A DNA stretch of 64,000 nt, from the NCBI RefSeq assembly GCF_002207865.1, contig NZ_BDQM01000004.1:1-64000 (forward strand). The letters are read 5' to 3'. Positions 1 through 8,562 of the stretch are shown piece after piece (the first letter of the stretch is position 1; the number at the start of each line of letters is the position of its first letter). The position numbers and the translations under genes were made by a program. Under the pieces are notes generated by a model. That model was not told where the DNA came from, ran no database searches, and saw nothing but the letters and a program-made list of their open reading frames with translations. The stretch comes from Colwellia marinimaniae (GTDB lineage: Bacteria; Pseudomonadota; Gammaproteobacteria; Enterobacterales; Alteromonadaceae).

Positions 1-169
1 CTTAATAAAAAGAGGCGCCTTGATCATGAATCGCTCAGGTATCCTGAAACACGCATTTTGAGGTATCATGGGTATATGTATTGACCATGTACCTATGATA
101 AAAGTATTTATGGTTAATGTTTATCAATTTTCCCTTTAGGCAATTCACCTACTCGAGTAATCAGAACTA
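1..169. other. Left edge upstream of msbA, possible tail of an upstream gene
   Basis: Two plus-strand frames are open from base 1, one to a TGA at 82-84 and one to a TGA at 59-61. Either could be the last codons of a gene that begins outside the window. In related genomes comEC often precedes msbA, but the 20-27 visible residues are too few to assign. Nothing else is recognisable before msbA. Confidence 0.25.
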
Positions 170-1981
170 ATGGCATCATCTGCAAAAACAAGCGCCTTAC
201 CTTCAACTATTGCACCAAGCACGGCCACTACTTGGCAAAACTTCAAACGTCTGGTTAGTTACGCGAAACCCTACAAAAGCGGTTTTGTTGCGGCGATTAT
301 TGGTATGCTTGCTTACGCCTCTATTGACGTCTATTTTTTATCAAAATTACAACCCCTAGTGGATGAAGGTCTTGCGGGGGCAAATGCTGATTTTATGAAG
401 TGGGCGCCTTTATTTATCGTCTGCGCTTTTATTATTCGTGGTATCGCCCATTTTATTGCTAACTATTGCCTTGCTTGGGTGGGTAATCATGTCGTTGCCG
501 ATTTAAGGCAAAACCTTTTTGAACATATCATGTCAATGCCGGTGGCTTTTCATGATCAACAATCAACCGGCGCACTTATTTCAAAAATAACCTTCGATAC
601 CGAGCAAGTTTTAAATTCGGTCAGTAAGTCTATTTTAGTTATGGTGCAACAAAGCGCTTTTGTCCTGGGTTTATTGGGCTTGATGTTTTATATGAGCTGG
701 CAATTATCATTGATATTTTTATTAATAACCCCCGCTATTGCCGTGATTGTTAGTGTGGTATCAAAACGTTTTCGTAAAGTCAGTAAAAATATACAAGGCG
801 CCATGGGGGAGGTTACCACGGTGGCCGAGCAAACCTTTAATGGCCATAAAGTGGTCTTAACTTTTGGTGGTCAGCAACGGGAGTTTGCTCGCTTTGCCAA
901 AATCAATAAACATAATCGTCAGCAACGCATGAAAATGCAAGCAACAAAATCGGCTAGTGTGCCCATTATTCAGGTTATCGCTTCTTTTGCTTTAGCTTTT
1001 GTCTTTTATGCCATCACTTCTGATAGCTTAAGTGACACTATCTCGCCAGGTACTTTTGTCAGCGTTATTACCTATATGACTATGTTGTTAAGACCCTTGA
1101 AAATGCTCACTAATGTCAATAGCGAATTTCAACAAGGCATGGCCGCTTGTGTCAGTATTTTTTCGATACTCGATCAGGAAAAAGAAAAAGACCATGGTGA
1201 AAAAACGCTGATAAGAGCGTCAGGCTCCTTGTCTTTTAGCCATGTTGATTTTTCTTATGACAATAACCACAGTATAAGTGGTGGTGAAAAAGGCCAACAG
1301 AGTAAACTCGCCTTAAGTGATCTTACTTTCGACCTAGCTCCAGGTGAAACCTTAGCCTTAGTTGGTCGTTCAGGCAGTGGAAAATCAACCGCTAGTGCAT
1401 TATTATTACGCTTCTATGATGCCACTAGTGGTGAGATTTTAATAGATAATACCAATATTGAACAGTTTAAATTAAAGGACTTACGTAAACAGTTTTCCTA
1501 TGTATCTCAACAGGTTGTCTTGTTTAATGATACCTTGGCCAATAATATTGCTTATGGTAAACCTGAGGCAAGTACCGCTGAAATCATTGCCGCTGCAAAA
1601 AGTGCTCATGTGATGGAATTTGCTGACCATATGGCACATGGCCTTGATACCAATATTGGTGAAAATGGTGCCTTACTGTCTGGGGGGCAAAGACAACGTG
1701 TAGCCATTGCCCGTGCTTTGTTGTGTGATGCACCCTTTTTAATCTTAGATGAAGCGACCAGTGCCCTCGATACCGAATCAGAACGTCATATCCAAGATGC
1801 CTTACAAGCCTTACAGAAAAACCGAACCTCAATAGTGATTGCCCATCGTTTATCGACCATTGAAAATGCCGATAAAATTATTGTCATGGAGCAAGGTAAA
1901 ATTGTTGAACAAGGTAATCATCAAAGCTTAATAGCGAAAAAAGGTGCCTATGCGAAATTGCATAGTTTTCAGTTTGAGTAG
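170..1981 (+). CDS. msbA: Lipid A export ATP-binding/permease protein MsbA
   Basis: This is a half-size ABC exporter of the inner membrane that flips the core-lipid A precursor from the inner to the outer leaflet, ahead of Lpt transport. The N-terminal half (about residues 20-330) carries the transmembrane segments. The C-terminal nucleotide-binding domain shows Walker A GRSGSGKST near residue 398, the signature LSGGQRQR near 503, Walker B FLILDEAT and the switch His in IAHRLST. The length, 603 residues, is a little above the 582 of E. coli MsbA. About 11 extra residues, including SISGGEKGQQ, lie between the A-loop tyrosine and Walker A. lpxK follows after 12 bases, the usual msbA-lpxK pair. 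No strong Shine-Dalgarno sequence precedes the ATG. Confidence 0.96.
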   Translation: MASSAKTSALPSTIAPSTATTWQNFKRLVSYAKPYKSGFVAAIIGMLAYASIDVYFLSKLQPLVDEGLAGANADFMKWAPLFIVCAFIIRGIAHFIANYCLAWVGNHVVADLRQNLFEHIMSMPVAFHDQQSTGALISKITFDTEQVLNSVSKSILVMVQQSAFVLGLLGLMFYMSWQLSLIFLLITPAIAVIVSVVSKRFRKVSKNIQGAMGEVTTVAEQTFNGHKVVLTFGGQQREFARFAKINKHNRQQRMKMQATKSASVPIIQVIASFALAFVFYAITSDSLSDTISPGTFVSVITYMTMLLRPLKMLTNVNSEFQQGMAACVSIFSILDQEKEKDHGEKTLIRASGSLSFSHVDFSYDNNHSISGGEKGQQSKLALSDLTFDLAPGETLALVGRSGSGKSTASALLLRFYDATSGEILIDNTNIEQFKLKDLRKQFSYVSQQVVLFNDTLANNIAYGKPEASTAEIIAAAKSAHVMEFADHMAHGLDTNIGENGALLSGGQRQRVAIARALLCDAPFLILDEATSALDTESERHIQDALQALQKNRTSIVIAHRLSTIENADKIIVMEQGKIVEQGNHQSLIAKKGAYAKLHSFQFE

Positions 1982-1993
1982 GGCCGGTATGTT

Positions 1994-3001
1994 ATGCGTT
2001 TAATTGAAAAGGTTTGGTTTAACAGCCATCCCGCCAAGTACTTGCTGGTACCGCTATTACTGCCTTTATCCGGACTTTTTTGGCTACTCAGTACCCTAAG
2101 ACGACTTAGCTTTAAAGTCGGCTTAGCCCGGTCGGTTAAATTAACAAAACCTGTCATTGTCGTCGGTAATATCGGTGTTGGTGGTAATGGTAAAACCCCA
2201 GTGGTTATTTACTTGGTTGAACTTAGCCGTTCATTGGGTTTAACTCCAGGGGTTATCTCACGTGGTTATGGCGGGCAGGCACCACATTATCCTTATTTAG
2301 TTACCGCCGAGTCAACCGCTGTAGAGGCCGGTGATGAGCCCGTACTTATTCAACAACGTTGTCAGGTCGCTGTGGCTGTGGGTAGTGATCGTATTGCCAG
2401 TGCTGAGCTGCTTATTGCTCAAGGCTGCGACATTATTATTAGTGATGATGGCCTGCAGCATTATCGCTTAGAGCGTGACCTTGAATTAATTGTTGTTGAT
2501 GGCCAACGCTTATTTGGTAATGGTTTATTATTGCCCGCTGGTCCTTTACGAGAAGGACAGTGGCGCTTATCAACAAGCGATTTAGTTATTTACAATGGTA
2601 AGAAGGCAAAGAAAAATGCTAATCAACCTTTAACAATGACTTTGGCCGCCACTGAAGTTGCTAACGTGCAATCGGGCCAGTGCATTAAGTTGCTAGATTT
2701 TATTAAGCTAAATCCAAGCGTCAATGCTATTGCTGGCATTGGCGCGCCGCAACGTTTTTTTGATACCCTAAAAACAAACAAGTTTAACGTGAAAAAGCAG
2801 CAAAGTTTTGTTGACCATCATAGTTTCACTCTAGCTGATTTTAGTGACTTTGATGATACTATAGCGCTAATAATGACTGAAAAAGATGCGGTTAAGTGCC
2901 AAGGTTTTTGTCAGAGTCATTGGTGGTATTTACCTGTTGACGCCACCTTTAGTGACGTCGACCGAGCTTTGCTCACTGATAAAATTAAAGCGTTACTATA
3001 A
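1994..3001 (+). CDS. lpxK: Tetraacyldisaccharide 4'-kinase LpxK
   Basis: LpxK phosphorylates the 4' position of the tetraacyldisaccharide-1-phosphate in the Raetz pathway and produces lipid IVA at the inner membrane. The 335-residue length is typical. A hydrophobic N-terminal segment (about residues 17-34) is followed by the P-loop GVGGNGKT at residues 61-68. The motifs SRGYGG and ISDDGLQHYRLERD are also characteristic of the family. The gene begins 12 bases after the msbA stop and is followed by the Trm112-like gene and kdsB. This gives a four-gene lipid A/KDO unit in the order common in gammaproteobacteria. Confidence 0.96.
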   Translation: MRLIEKVWFNSHPAKYLLVPLLLPLSGLFWLLSTLRRLSFKVGLARSVKLTKPVIVVGNIGVGGNGKTPVVIYLVELSRSLGLTPGVISRGYGGQAPHYPYLVTAESTAVEAGDEPVLIQQRCQVAVAVGSDRIASAELLIAQGCDIIISDDGLQHYRLERDLELIVVDGQRLFGNGLLLPAGPLREGQWRLSTSDLVIYNGKKAKKNANQPLTMTLAATEVANVQSGQCIKLLDFIKLNPSVNAIAGIGAPQRFFDTLKTNKFNVKKQQSFVDHHSFTLADFSDFDDTIALIMTEKDAVKCQGFCQSHWWYLPVDATFSDVDRALLTDKIKALL

Positions 3002-3043
3002 GCGTTGTTCATCTATTAAATAATTAACCAAAGAGAAATTAAC

Positions 3044-3241
3044 ATGGCTTTTGATACTAAATTAATGGAAATTCTTGCCTGTCCAGTATGTAAAGGTAAG
3101 TTGGATTATGATAAAGCAGCGCAAGAGCTTATTTGTCATTTTGACCGACTTGCTTATCGCATCGATAAAGATATCCCGGTGCTACTGGAAGGCGAAGCCC
3201 GCGAAATTAAAACCGACCAGCAAACAGAGCAAGGTAATTAG
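3044..3241 (+). CDS. ycaR: Trm112/YcaR-family zinc-ribbon small protein
   Basis: This 65-residue protein starts [18 protein letters not shown] and belongs to the UPF0434/Trm112-like family. The family is known as small activating or structural partners of methyltransferases, but the bacterial role is not settled. One CPVCKGKL knuckle is present. The second cysteine pair seen in full zinc ribbons is reduced to a single Cys in ELICHF, as in E. coli YcaR, which lies in the same place. The stop codon is two bases before the kdsB ATG, so the two genes are translationally close. An AAAGAGAA purine run lies 8-15 bases upstream of the ATG. Confidence 0.9.
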   Translation: MAFDTKLMEILACPVCKGKLDYDKAAQELICHFDRLAYRIDKDIPVLLEGEAREIKTDQQTEQGN

Positions 3242-3243
3242 CC

Positions 3244-4080
3244 ATGTCTGTTTGTGACGGTTCACCGCACAATACGCCAACCAAGGTTGACTTTATCGTG
3301 GTCATTCCAGCCAGATACCAATCTTCGCGTTTACCGGGCAAGGTGTTAGCGGATATTCATGGTAAACCTATGATCCAGTGGGTTGTGGAAAAAGCAAAAT
3401 TAAGTGGTGCCAGCAAGGTAATTGTTGCTACGGACAATGATGAAGTTGCTGCCGTCGTGCGCAGCTTTGGTGGTGAAGTGTGTAAAACACGTGCCGATCA
3501 TCAATCGGGCACTGAGCGCCTGGCTGAAGTTATGCAGCAATACCAGTTTAGTGATGATGAAATCATCGTCAATGTGCAAGGTGATGAACCTTTTATTCCC
3601 CCAGAAAATATTGCCCAAGTAGCCAATAACTTAGCAAACCAGCAACAAAATCGTCATGTTGCTCGTATGTCGACTTTGGCTATTAAGATTGACAGCGTTG
3701 AGGAAGCGTTTAACCCCAATGCGGTTAAAGTACTAGTTGATAAAGACGGCTATGCCTTATACTTTTCGCGGGCAACTATCCCTTATGATAGAGAGCGCTT
3801 TTTAACGGCTAATGCCAGCACCGAGGAAAACATTCGTGCCATCGGCGATTTTTATCTAAGACATGTCGGTATCTATGCTTATCGTGCCGGTTTTATTAAG
3901 GATTATGTTAATTGGCCAACCAGTGAATTGGAGCAAGTTGAAGCCCTTGAGCAACTTAGAGTGCTTTATCAAGGGGAGAAAATTCACGTGGCGGTAGCCA
4001 ATAGCCATGTACCGGTTGAAGGTGTTGATACCCCAGATGATTTAGCCAAAGCCCGGGCATATGCCGCCAGCTTAGGCTGA
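3244..4080 (+). CDS. kdsB: 3-deoxy-manno-octulosonate cytidylyltransferase KdsB
   Basis: KdsB activates KDO with CTP to give CMP-KDO, the donor used by WaaA on lipid IVA, so it works just downstream of LpxK. The nucleotide-binding motif [14 protein letters not shown] begins near residue 23. [11 protein letters not shown] and the late motifs [12 protein letters not shown] and VDTPDDL are standard for the family. The first 17 residues are a non-conserved extension compared with the usual start near FIVVIPAR, so an internal start is possible. This ATG is kept because it sits two bases after the preceding stop. Length is 278 residues against about 248 in E. coli. Confidence 0.95.
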   Translation: MSVCDGSPHNTPTKVDFIVVIPARYQSSRLPGKVLADIHGKPMIQWVVEKAKLSGASKVIVATDNDEVAAVVRSFGGEVCKTRADHQSGTERLAEVMQQYQFSDDEIIVNVQGDEPFIPPENIAQVANNLANQQQNRHVARMSTLAIKIDSVEEAFNPNAVKVLVDKDGYALYFSRATIPYDRERFLTANASTEENIRAIGDFYLRHVGIYAYRAGFIKDYVNWPTSELEQVEALEQLRVLYQGEKIHVAVANSHVPVEGVDTPDDLAKARAYAASLG

Positions 4081-4191
4081 TTTTAGCAGTGCACTTGGCC
4101 AATATGGCCAAAGACTTCTGTCATGTCGGTGGCCTAACATCAGCGTGCGCTACTACCGCTAAAATAACTAACAGAGAAAAATGAGAACACT

Positions 4192-5343
4192 ATGTATAGC
4201 TTAAACTTGCAGCAAATGACTCAACAAGAATTCCTCGATCAATACTGGCAAAAAAAGCCCGTGGTCATTCGCCAAGGGTTTAAAGACTTTGTCGACCCGA
4301 TTACTGCGGACGAATTGGCCGGCCTTGCCATGGAAGAACAAATAGAGTCGCGTTTGGTTCATAAAAAAGACGGCCAATGGCAAGCGGATTTTGGTCCCTT
4401 TGAAAGCTATGAACACTTAGGCAAGGAAAACTGGTCACTAGTAGTACAAGCCCTGGATAACTTCTCTGAAGAAGCGGCTGAAATGCTGGAAGCATTCCGT
4501 TTTCTGCCCCATTGGCGCCTAGATGATTTAATGGCAAGTTTTGCTATGCCAGGCGGCAGTGTTGGTCCACACATGGATAACTATGATACTTTTATTTGCC
4601 AAGGCTCAGGTAAACGTCACTGGCGCGTTGGCGATAGTGGTGACCATGTAGAGTTTGCTGCTCATGAATCCTTATTACATGTCGAGCCCTTTGAGGCTAT
4701 TATCGATGTAGAACTCAACCCTGGCGATATCTTGTATATTCCGCCAGGCTTTCCTCATGAAGGCATATCCCTTGACACCTCGATGAGCTTTTCTATTGGT
4801 TTCCGCGCTAATTCAGCGGTAAGTGTGCTCAGCGCTTTTGCTGATCATTTAATTGATAATGAAAAAGGTAGCCAGTTATTAACCGATCCTAATAGACAGG
4901 TTGTTAGCCATAGTGGTGAAGTAAGTAACGAGGATTACGCCAGTATTAAAGGCCAAATTCAGCAGTTACTTGATGACGATGCTAGCTTTAAAAGCTTTAC
5001 CGGCCAGTTTTTAACCACGGCTAAACATGATCTCGATGTGTTATTACCCGATGAACCCTTTGAGCTGACTGAAGTGAGTAACTTACTTAATAGCCATGCT
5101 ATTAAACGTTTAGGCGGCTTACGTGCCTTTTATTTTGAAGATACCATTGAGCAAGGCTTGTGTTATATCAATGGCACAGAATTGGCTTTTTCGGCCGAAA
5201 TAGCCAATGGCGTGAAACTGCTTTGCGATAAGGTGATGCTATTGCCTGACGATCTCAGTGAATGGAGTCATAATGCCGCCTTTGTTGAACTTGCCACTGA
5301 ACTGCTTAACCAAGGTTATTGGTATTTGGCCGAAGTCGAGTAA
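4192..5343 (+). CDS. roxA: Ribosomal protein uL16 arginine 3-hydroxylase (JmjC oxygenase)
   Basis: This is a cupin/JmjC 2-oxoglutarate- and Fe(II)-dependent oxygenase of the YcfD/RoxA family. In E. coli it hydroxylates an arginine of ribosomal protein uL16. The iron ligands are visible as H127 and D129 in GPHMDNYD and H189 in PPGFPHEG, nearly the same positions as in the E. coli enzyme. The C-terminal half holds the dimerisation and winged-helix part of the family. Length, 383 residues, matches the expected 373 or so. It lies 111 bases after kdsB and appears to be transcribed alone or with the next gene. Confidence 0.93.
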   Translation: MYSLNLQQMTQQEFLDQYWQKKPVVIRQGFKDFVDPITADELAGLAMEEQIESRLVHKKDGQWQADFGPFESYEHLGKENWSLVVQALDNFSEEAAEMLEAFRFLPHWRLDDLMASFAMPGGSVGPHMDNYDTFICQGSGKRHWRVGDSGDHVEFAAHESLLHVEPFEAIIDVELNPGDILYIPPGFPHEGISLDTSMSFSIGFRANSAVSVLSAFADHLIDNEKGSQLLTDPNRQVVSHSGEVSNEDYASIKGQIQQLLDDDASFKSFTGQFLTTAKHDLDVLLPDEPFELTEVSNLLNSHAIKRLGGLRAFYFEDTIEQGLCYINGTELAFSAEIANGVKLLCDKVMLLPDDLSEWSHNAAFVELATELLNQGYWYLAEVE

Positions 5344-5466
5344 AACCGCAGTTAAAGGCGCCATATTTTCCCCAGTTAACAACAAAGTGATATTAGTTAT
5401 TGCTTGTTGAGCAACATTGCGGATAATGGCGCTTTTCTTTATTATTTTAATAGCCTGATTCAGATT

Positions 5467-6198
5467 ATGCGCCTAGATAAATTTATTTGTAAAAGTACTG
5501 AACTGACCCGAACCGAAGCTAAAAAAGTACTAAAAAGCGGGGAAGTGCGGGTTAATGGTGACGTTGCTAAAAATGCCGCTATGCAAGTCCATGAAAATAA
5601 TACTGTTACCATTGATGGCCAACAGCTCACTGCACGTGGCTCACGCTATTATATTCTACATAAAGTTGTCGACAGCATTTGCTCAAATGTTGATGAAGGC
5701 TATCCATCGGTGCTCAATTTTATTGAGGTCGATAAGGCCTTTGATTTGCATATCGCCGGGCGTTTAGATGCCGATACCACAGGTTTAGTCTTGCTCACCG
5801 ATGATGGCCGTTGGTCGCATAATGTTATCTCGCCGAAAAAACAATGCCAAAAGACTTACCGGGTATGGTTACGAAATGCTATTGACGATGATAAATTAGC
5901 GGTTTTAGTGACTAAGTTTGCGCAAGGCTTGCAGCTACAAGGCGAAGACTCACTAACTCGACCGGCTATCTTAACGCGGGTCGCCGAAGAGGACTTACTT
6001 GATGAACAGTGTTATAAAAGTGAAGTATTACTGACCATTACCGAGGGTAAATATCATCAAGTTAAGCGTATGTTTGCCGCGGTCGGTAATAGGGTAGTGG
6101 GTCTACACCGAGAGCAAATAGGGGCCATAGTACTGGGTGATTTAGCGCCAGGTGAGTGGCGCGCATTAAGCCCAGATGAAATAGCCCTGTTTTCATAA
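5467..6198 (+). CDS. rsuA: 16S rRNA pseudouridine synthase, RsuA type
   Basis: RsuA isomerises uridine 516 of 16S rRNA. An S4 RNA-binding domain covers about residues 1-60 (MRLDKFICKSTELTRTEAK). The catalytic domain follows, with the aspartate in GRLDADTTGLVLLTDDG and the family motif GKYHQVKRMFAAVGN. The frame is open back to a TTG at 5404, but the ATG at 5467 gives the normal RsuA N-terminus and a 243-residue protein close to the 231 of E. coli, so that start is chosen. It follows roxA by 123 bases. Confidence 0.9.
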   Translation: MRLDKFICKSTELTRTEAKKVLKSGEVRVNGDVAKNAAMQVHENNTVTIDGQQLTARGSRYYILHKVVDSICSNVDEGYPSVLNFIEVDKAFDLHIAGRLDADTTGLVLLTDDGRWSHNVISPKKQCQKTYRVWLRNAIDDDKLAVLVTKFAQGLQLQGEDSLTRPAILTRVAEEDLLDEQCYKSEVLLTITEGKYHQVKRMFAAVGNRVVGLHREQIGAIVLGDLAPGEWRALSPDEIALFS

Positions 6199-6308
6199 CC
6201 CAGCAGCTGGTGTTTTTTCTTCAGATAAGATGTTGGGCAATAAACAGGGATAACGTGCTGGGAAACTAGCTCGGTGATTTAGCCACTCACTTTGTTAGCA
6301 GCTAATGA

Positions 6309-6596
6309 CTATTTTTTATTTAGCTCATTAAACTTAGCCATTTGCTCGTCCGTTGCCGGCAATTGATGTTTCTCTTTCCATTCACTGTAAGGCATGCCGT
6401 AAACCTGTTCACGGGCCGTATCTAGATCAACATCAACACCTAACTTCTCAGCTTCACTTACCGTCCATTTGCTAAAACAATTACGGCAAAAGCCCGCTAA
6501 GTTCATTAACTCAATATTTTGTACGTCTTTTCGTGCATCTAAATGGGCAAGTAAACGGCGAAATACCGCTGCTTGAACTTCTATTTCTTTATCCAT
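6309..6596 (-). CDS. DUF1244 family protein
   Basis: This is a 95-residue soluble, largely helical protein of the DUF1244 family, whose function is unknown. The conserved core FRRLLAHLDARKDVQNIELMN is followed by GFCRNCFSKW, whose two cysteines and neighbouring charged residues suggest a metal or redox site. That suggestion is inference. The gene is on the minus strand 52 bases downstream of csiV, so the two may be co-transcribed with mfd upstream. No signal peptide or membrane segment is present. Confidence 0.85.
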   Translation of the reverse strand: MDKEIEVQAAVFRRLLAHLDARKDVQNIELMNLAGFCRNCFSKWTVSEAEKLGVDVDLDTAREQVYGMPYSEWKEKHQLPATDEQMAKFNELNKK

Positions 6597-6648
6597 GTTG
6601 CTAACCTTCTTATGGTAATTGTTGGTTTGATATTGTTGTTGCTTATCT

Positions 6649-8418
6649 TTATTTTTTCGATTGCGTCACTGCTTGTTTAGCAGGTTTACTTGGATCAAAG
6701 CGTCTGATCTGCACTATCATACCTATGTATGGGTGGTCAAAATAATGGATTTCGCCGGTGATCACTCGACGACTTTGCTTAAAAGAGATGATCTTATCTT
6801 TAGCATTTTTATCAGTGTTGCCCGCTATCATTGATGGCTGATTTGACGTCTCGACCATATTAAATTCACTATTAATATAAAGGTAATGCTCTAGGTGTAC
6901 TTTAAATAGCCCATCAAGATACCAAGGTTGCAGTGGTGGTGTTGCTACTGGCTTTTCTTGCTCGTCCTTGGCGGTCAATTGTCTGCGTTGTTGCTGGTTA
7001 ATGTCAGCAGAGAGTTGGGCTACAATAGTTTTAATTACTTCTTCAGTGTCAGTAGCTTTAGCACCATTGACACTCGTATCGCTAGCTTCGGCCTTATTTA
7101 ACAAAGACGCGTTTAACAAGGCCGAGTCTAATGCGGCAAACTGCTGATAGATACTGTCAAGTTGTTGCTGCTTGGCTTGTTGGCGTAGTTGCTCTGTGAT
7201 TGAAAGTTCATCTAAGCTTGCCAGCTTGATTAAGGTACTGCCAGACGCATCTAAGTTGCTTTCTATATTGGGGTTTGTGTCGGCATTGATAAGTGTCTTA
7301 TTCAGCGCAGTTGTGGCGTTAGCTCGCACTAGCATACTTTCGCTGTCACTCTCAACCATCAGCATTTGGCTGTTAATAAGTGCTTGTTGTCGTTGCGCTA
7401 AAATAGCTTGTAACTGCAGGGTATTTTGCTCCCCTTGCTGTTGAGTGAGTGCTTGTTGGTAGCCAAGCTCTAAATGCTCACCAGCGAATAACTGCATCGC
7501 TTGTGCTTGTCTTCTATTGGCGCCAATTTGGCGCCAGCCCAGATGTAATAACGGTTTATAATCACGAGAGCGCTTGATGCGGTTAGCGATAGATTTTAAC
7601 CGTAGCGAATCTTGGCTAATTAAGTAGGGCTTATCACTGGCCCAAATGATGGCACCATTTTCATCGTCTCGCCATTGTTCAATGCCATTGATTGTGGTTG
7701 CTAATTTCTCTACCTCAAAGCCATCGATACTAAAGTGTGCAAGTTGCTCAGCGCTTAGGTGCTGTTGGAAAAAATCGGCTGGAATGACACAAAAGGCGGC
7801 CTGACTAGAGCTCGGATATTGAGTATAAACAGGCAGTTCCATGTGAACATATTGCCCTTGTTCACTCCGTTCGGCCAAGTTGGCTGCTGTTTCTGCCGCA
7901 AGCCCAACTGCTGCACTATCATGGCTGGCATCGGCCAGCACAATTACCGACATATTCGCTGATGAAAATACTGCTGCATTATTTTCTTTGTTAGCTTGAG
8001 TGTTATTTTGTTCACTTGCTGTGTCGACACTCTGCTCATCAGTAATTTTTTCATTACTCACTTGTTTATCAGCAACAGTTGGCCATAAGTGATATGGGGT
8101 CAGAGTAATGTTATAGGGTAACTTGCTCTGTGGTTGTTCACAGTTGGGCAGTAATTGCTTTAATGAGGCAATGTTAGGTTGTAGGTAGGGTGTTAATAAA
8201 TCAAAGGCGACACGTTTTTTAGCGCTGAGATCTCTGGCGGTAAATTGCTCTTTATTGTCGGAGTTTTTTGCGAGGTGTTTAAACAGAATGACTTCAATCT
8301 CAAACCAGCGTGCTGGCTTTTCTGCAGGTACTTTAGTGCTGTTAGCCGCTAGTGCTGTGTTACTGCTTAACAAGCATAATGAAGTTAATGCTGAGGTAAG
8401 AAGAAAGTGGTATTTCAT
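6649..8418 (-). CDS. csiV: CsiV-like peptidoglycan-binding periplasmic protein
   Basis: The protein opens with a signal peptide (MKYHFLLTSALTSLCLLSSNTALA) followed by ARWFEIEVILFKH, the hallmark of the CsiV family. In Vibrio, CsiV is a periplasmic partner of the penicillin-binding protein activator LpoA. The N-terminal domain covers about residues 35-330. A long Gln-rich helical stretch, probably coiled coil, follows (about 310-480). A conserved end (LDGLFKVHLEHYLYINSEFN to the RRFD motif) follows it. The frame extends 14 codons further upstream, but the ATG at 8418 leaves an intact signal peptide and is preferred. At 589 residues it is long for the family, mostly through the Gln-rich insert. 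Confidence 0.82.
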   Translation of the reverse strand: MKYHFLLTSALTSLCLLSSNTALAANSTKVPAEKPARWFEIEVILFKHLAKNSDNKEQFTARDLSAKKRVAFDLLTPYLQPNIASLKQLLPNCEQPQSKLPYNITLTPYHLWPTVADKQVSNEKITDEQSVDTASEQNNTQANKENNAAVFSSANMSVIVLADASHDSAAVGLAAETAANLAERSEQGQYVHMELPVYTQYPSSSQAAFCVIPADFFQQHLSAEQLAHFSIDGFEVEKLATTINGIEQWRDDENGAIIWASDKPYLISQDSLRLKSIANRIKRSRDYKPLLHLGWRQIGANRRQAQAMQLFAGEHLELGYQQALTQQQGEQNTLQLQAILAQRQQALINSQMLMVESDSESMLVRANATTALNKTLINADTNPNIESNLDASGSTLIKLASLDELSITEQLRQQAKQQQLDSIYQQFAALDSALLNASLLNKAEASDTSVNGAKATDTEEVIKTIVAQLSADINQQQRRQLTAKDEQEKPVATPPLQPWYLDGLFKVHLEHYLYINSEFNMVETSNQPSMIAGNTDKNAKDKIISFKQSRRVITGEIHYFDHPYIGMIVQIRRFDPSKPAKQAVTQSKK

Positions 8419-8465
8419 TAAAAGTCCGTATTTTAAGGCAAAATTATAGCTATCGAGCAAGGCTG

Positions 8466-8495
8466 GTGACCTTTATTGCTATCAATAAAGGTCAC
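8466..8495. repeat. Perfect 13-bp inverted repeat between mfd and csiV
   Basis: GTGACCTTTATTG and its exact complement are separated by a 4-base loop (CTAT), about 48 bases upstream of the csiV ATG and 67 bases beyond the mfd stop. There is no T-run on the minus strand after the stem, so a canonical intrinsic terminator is unlikely. It may be an operator, an RNA-processing hairpin in the leader of csiV, or a Rho-assisted end for mfd. Confidence 0.6.
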
Positions 8496-8562
8496 TTGTA
8501 AAGCGCGTGAACAAGGTAAGCCTGCTAAAACATTACTGGTTCAAGTTTACCATTATAAGTCT

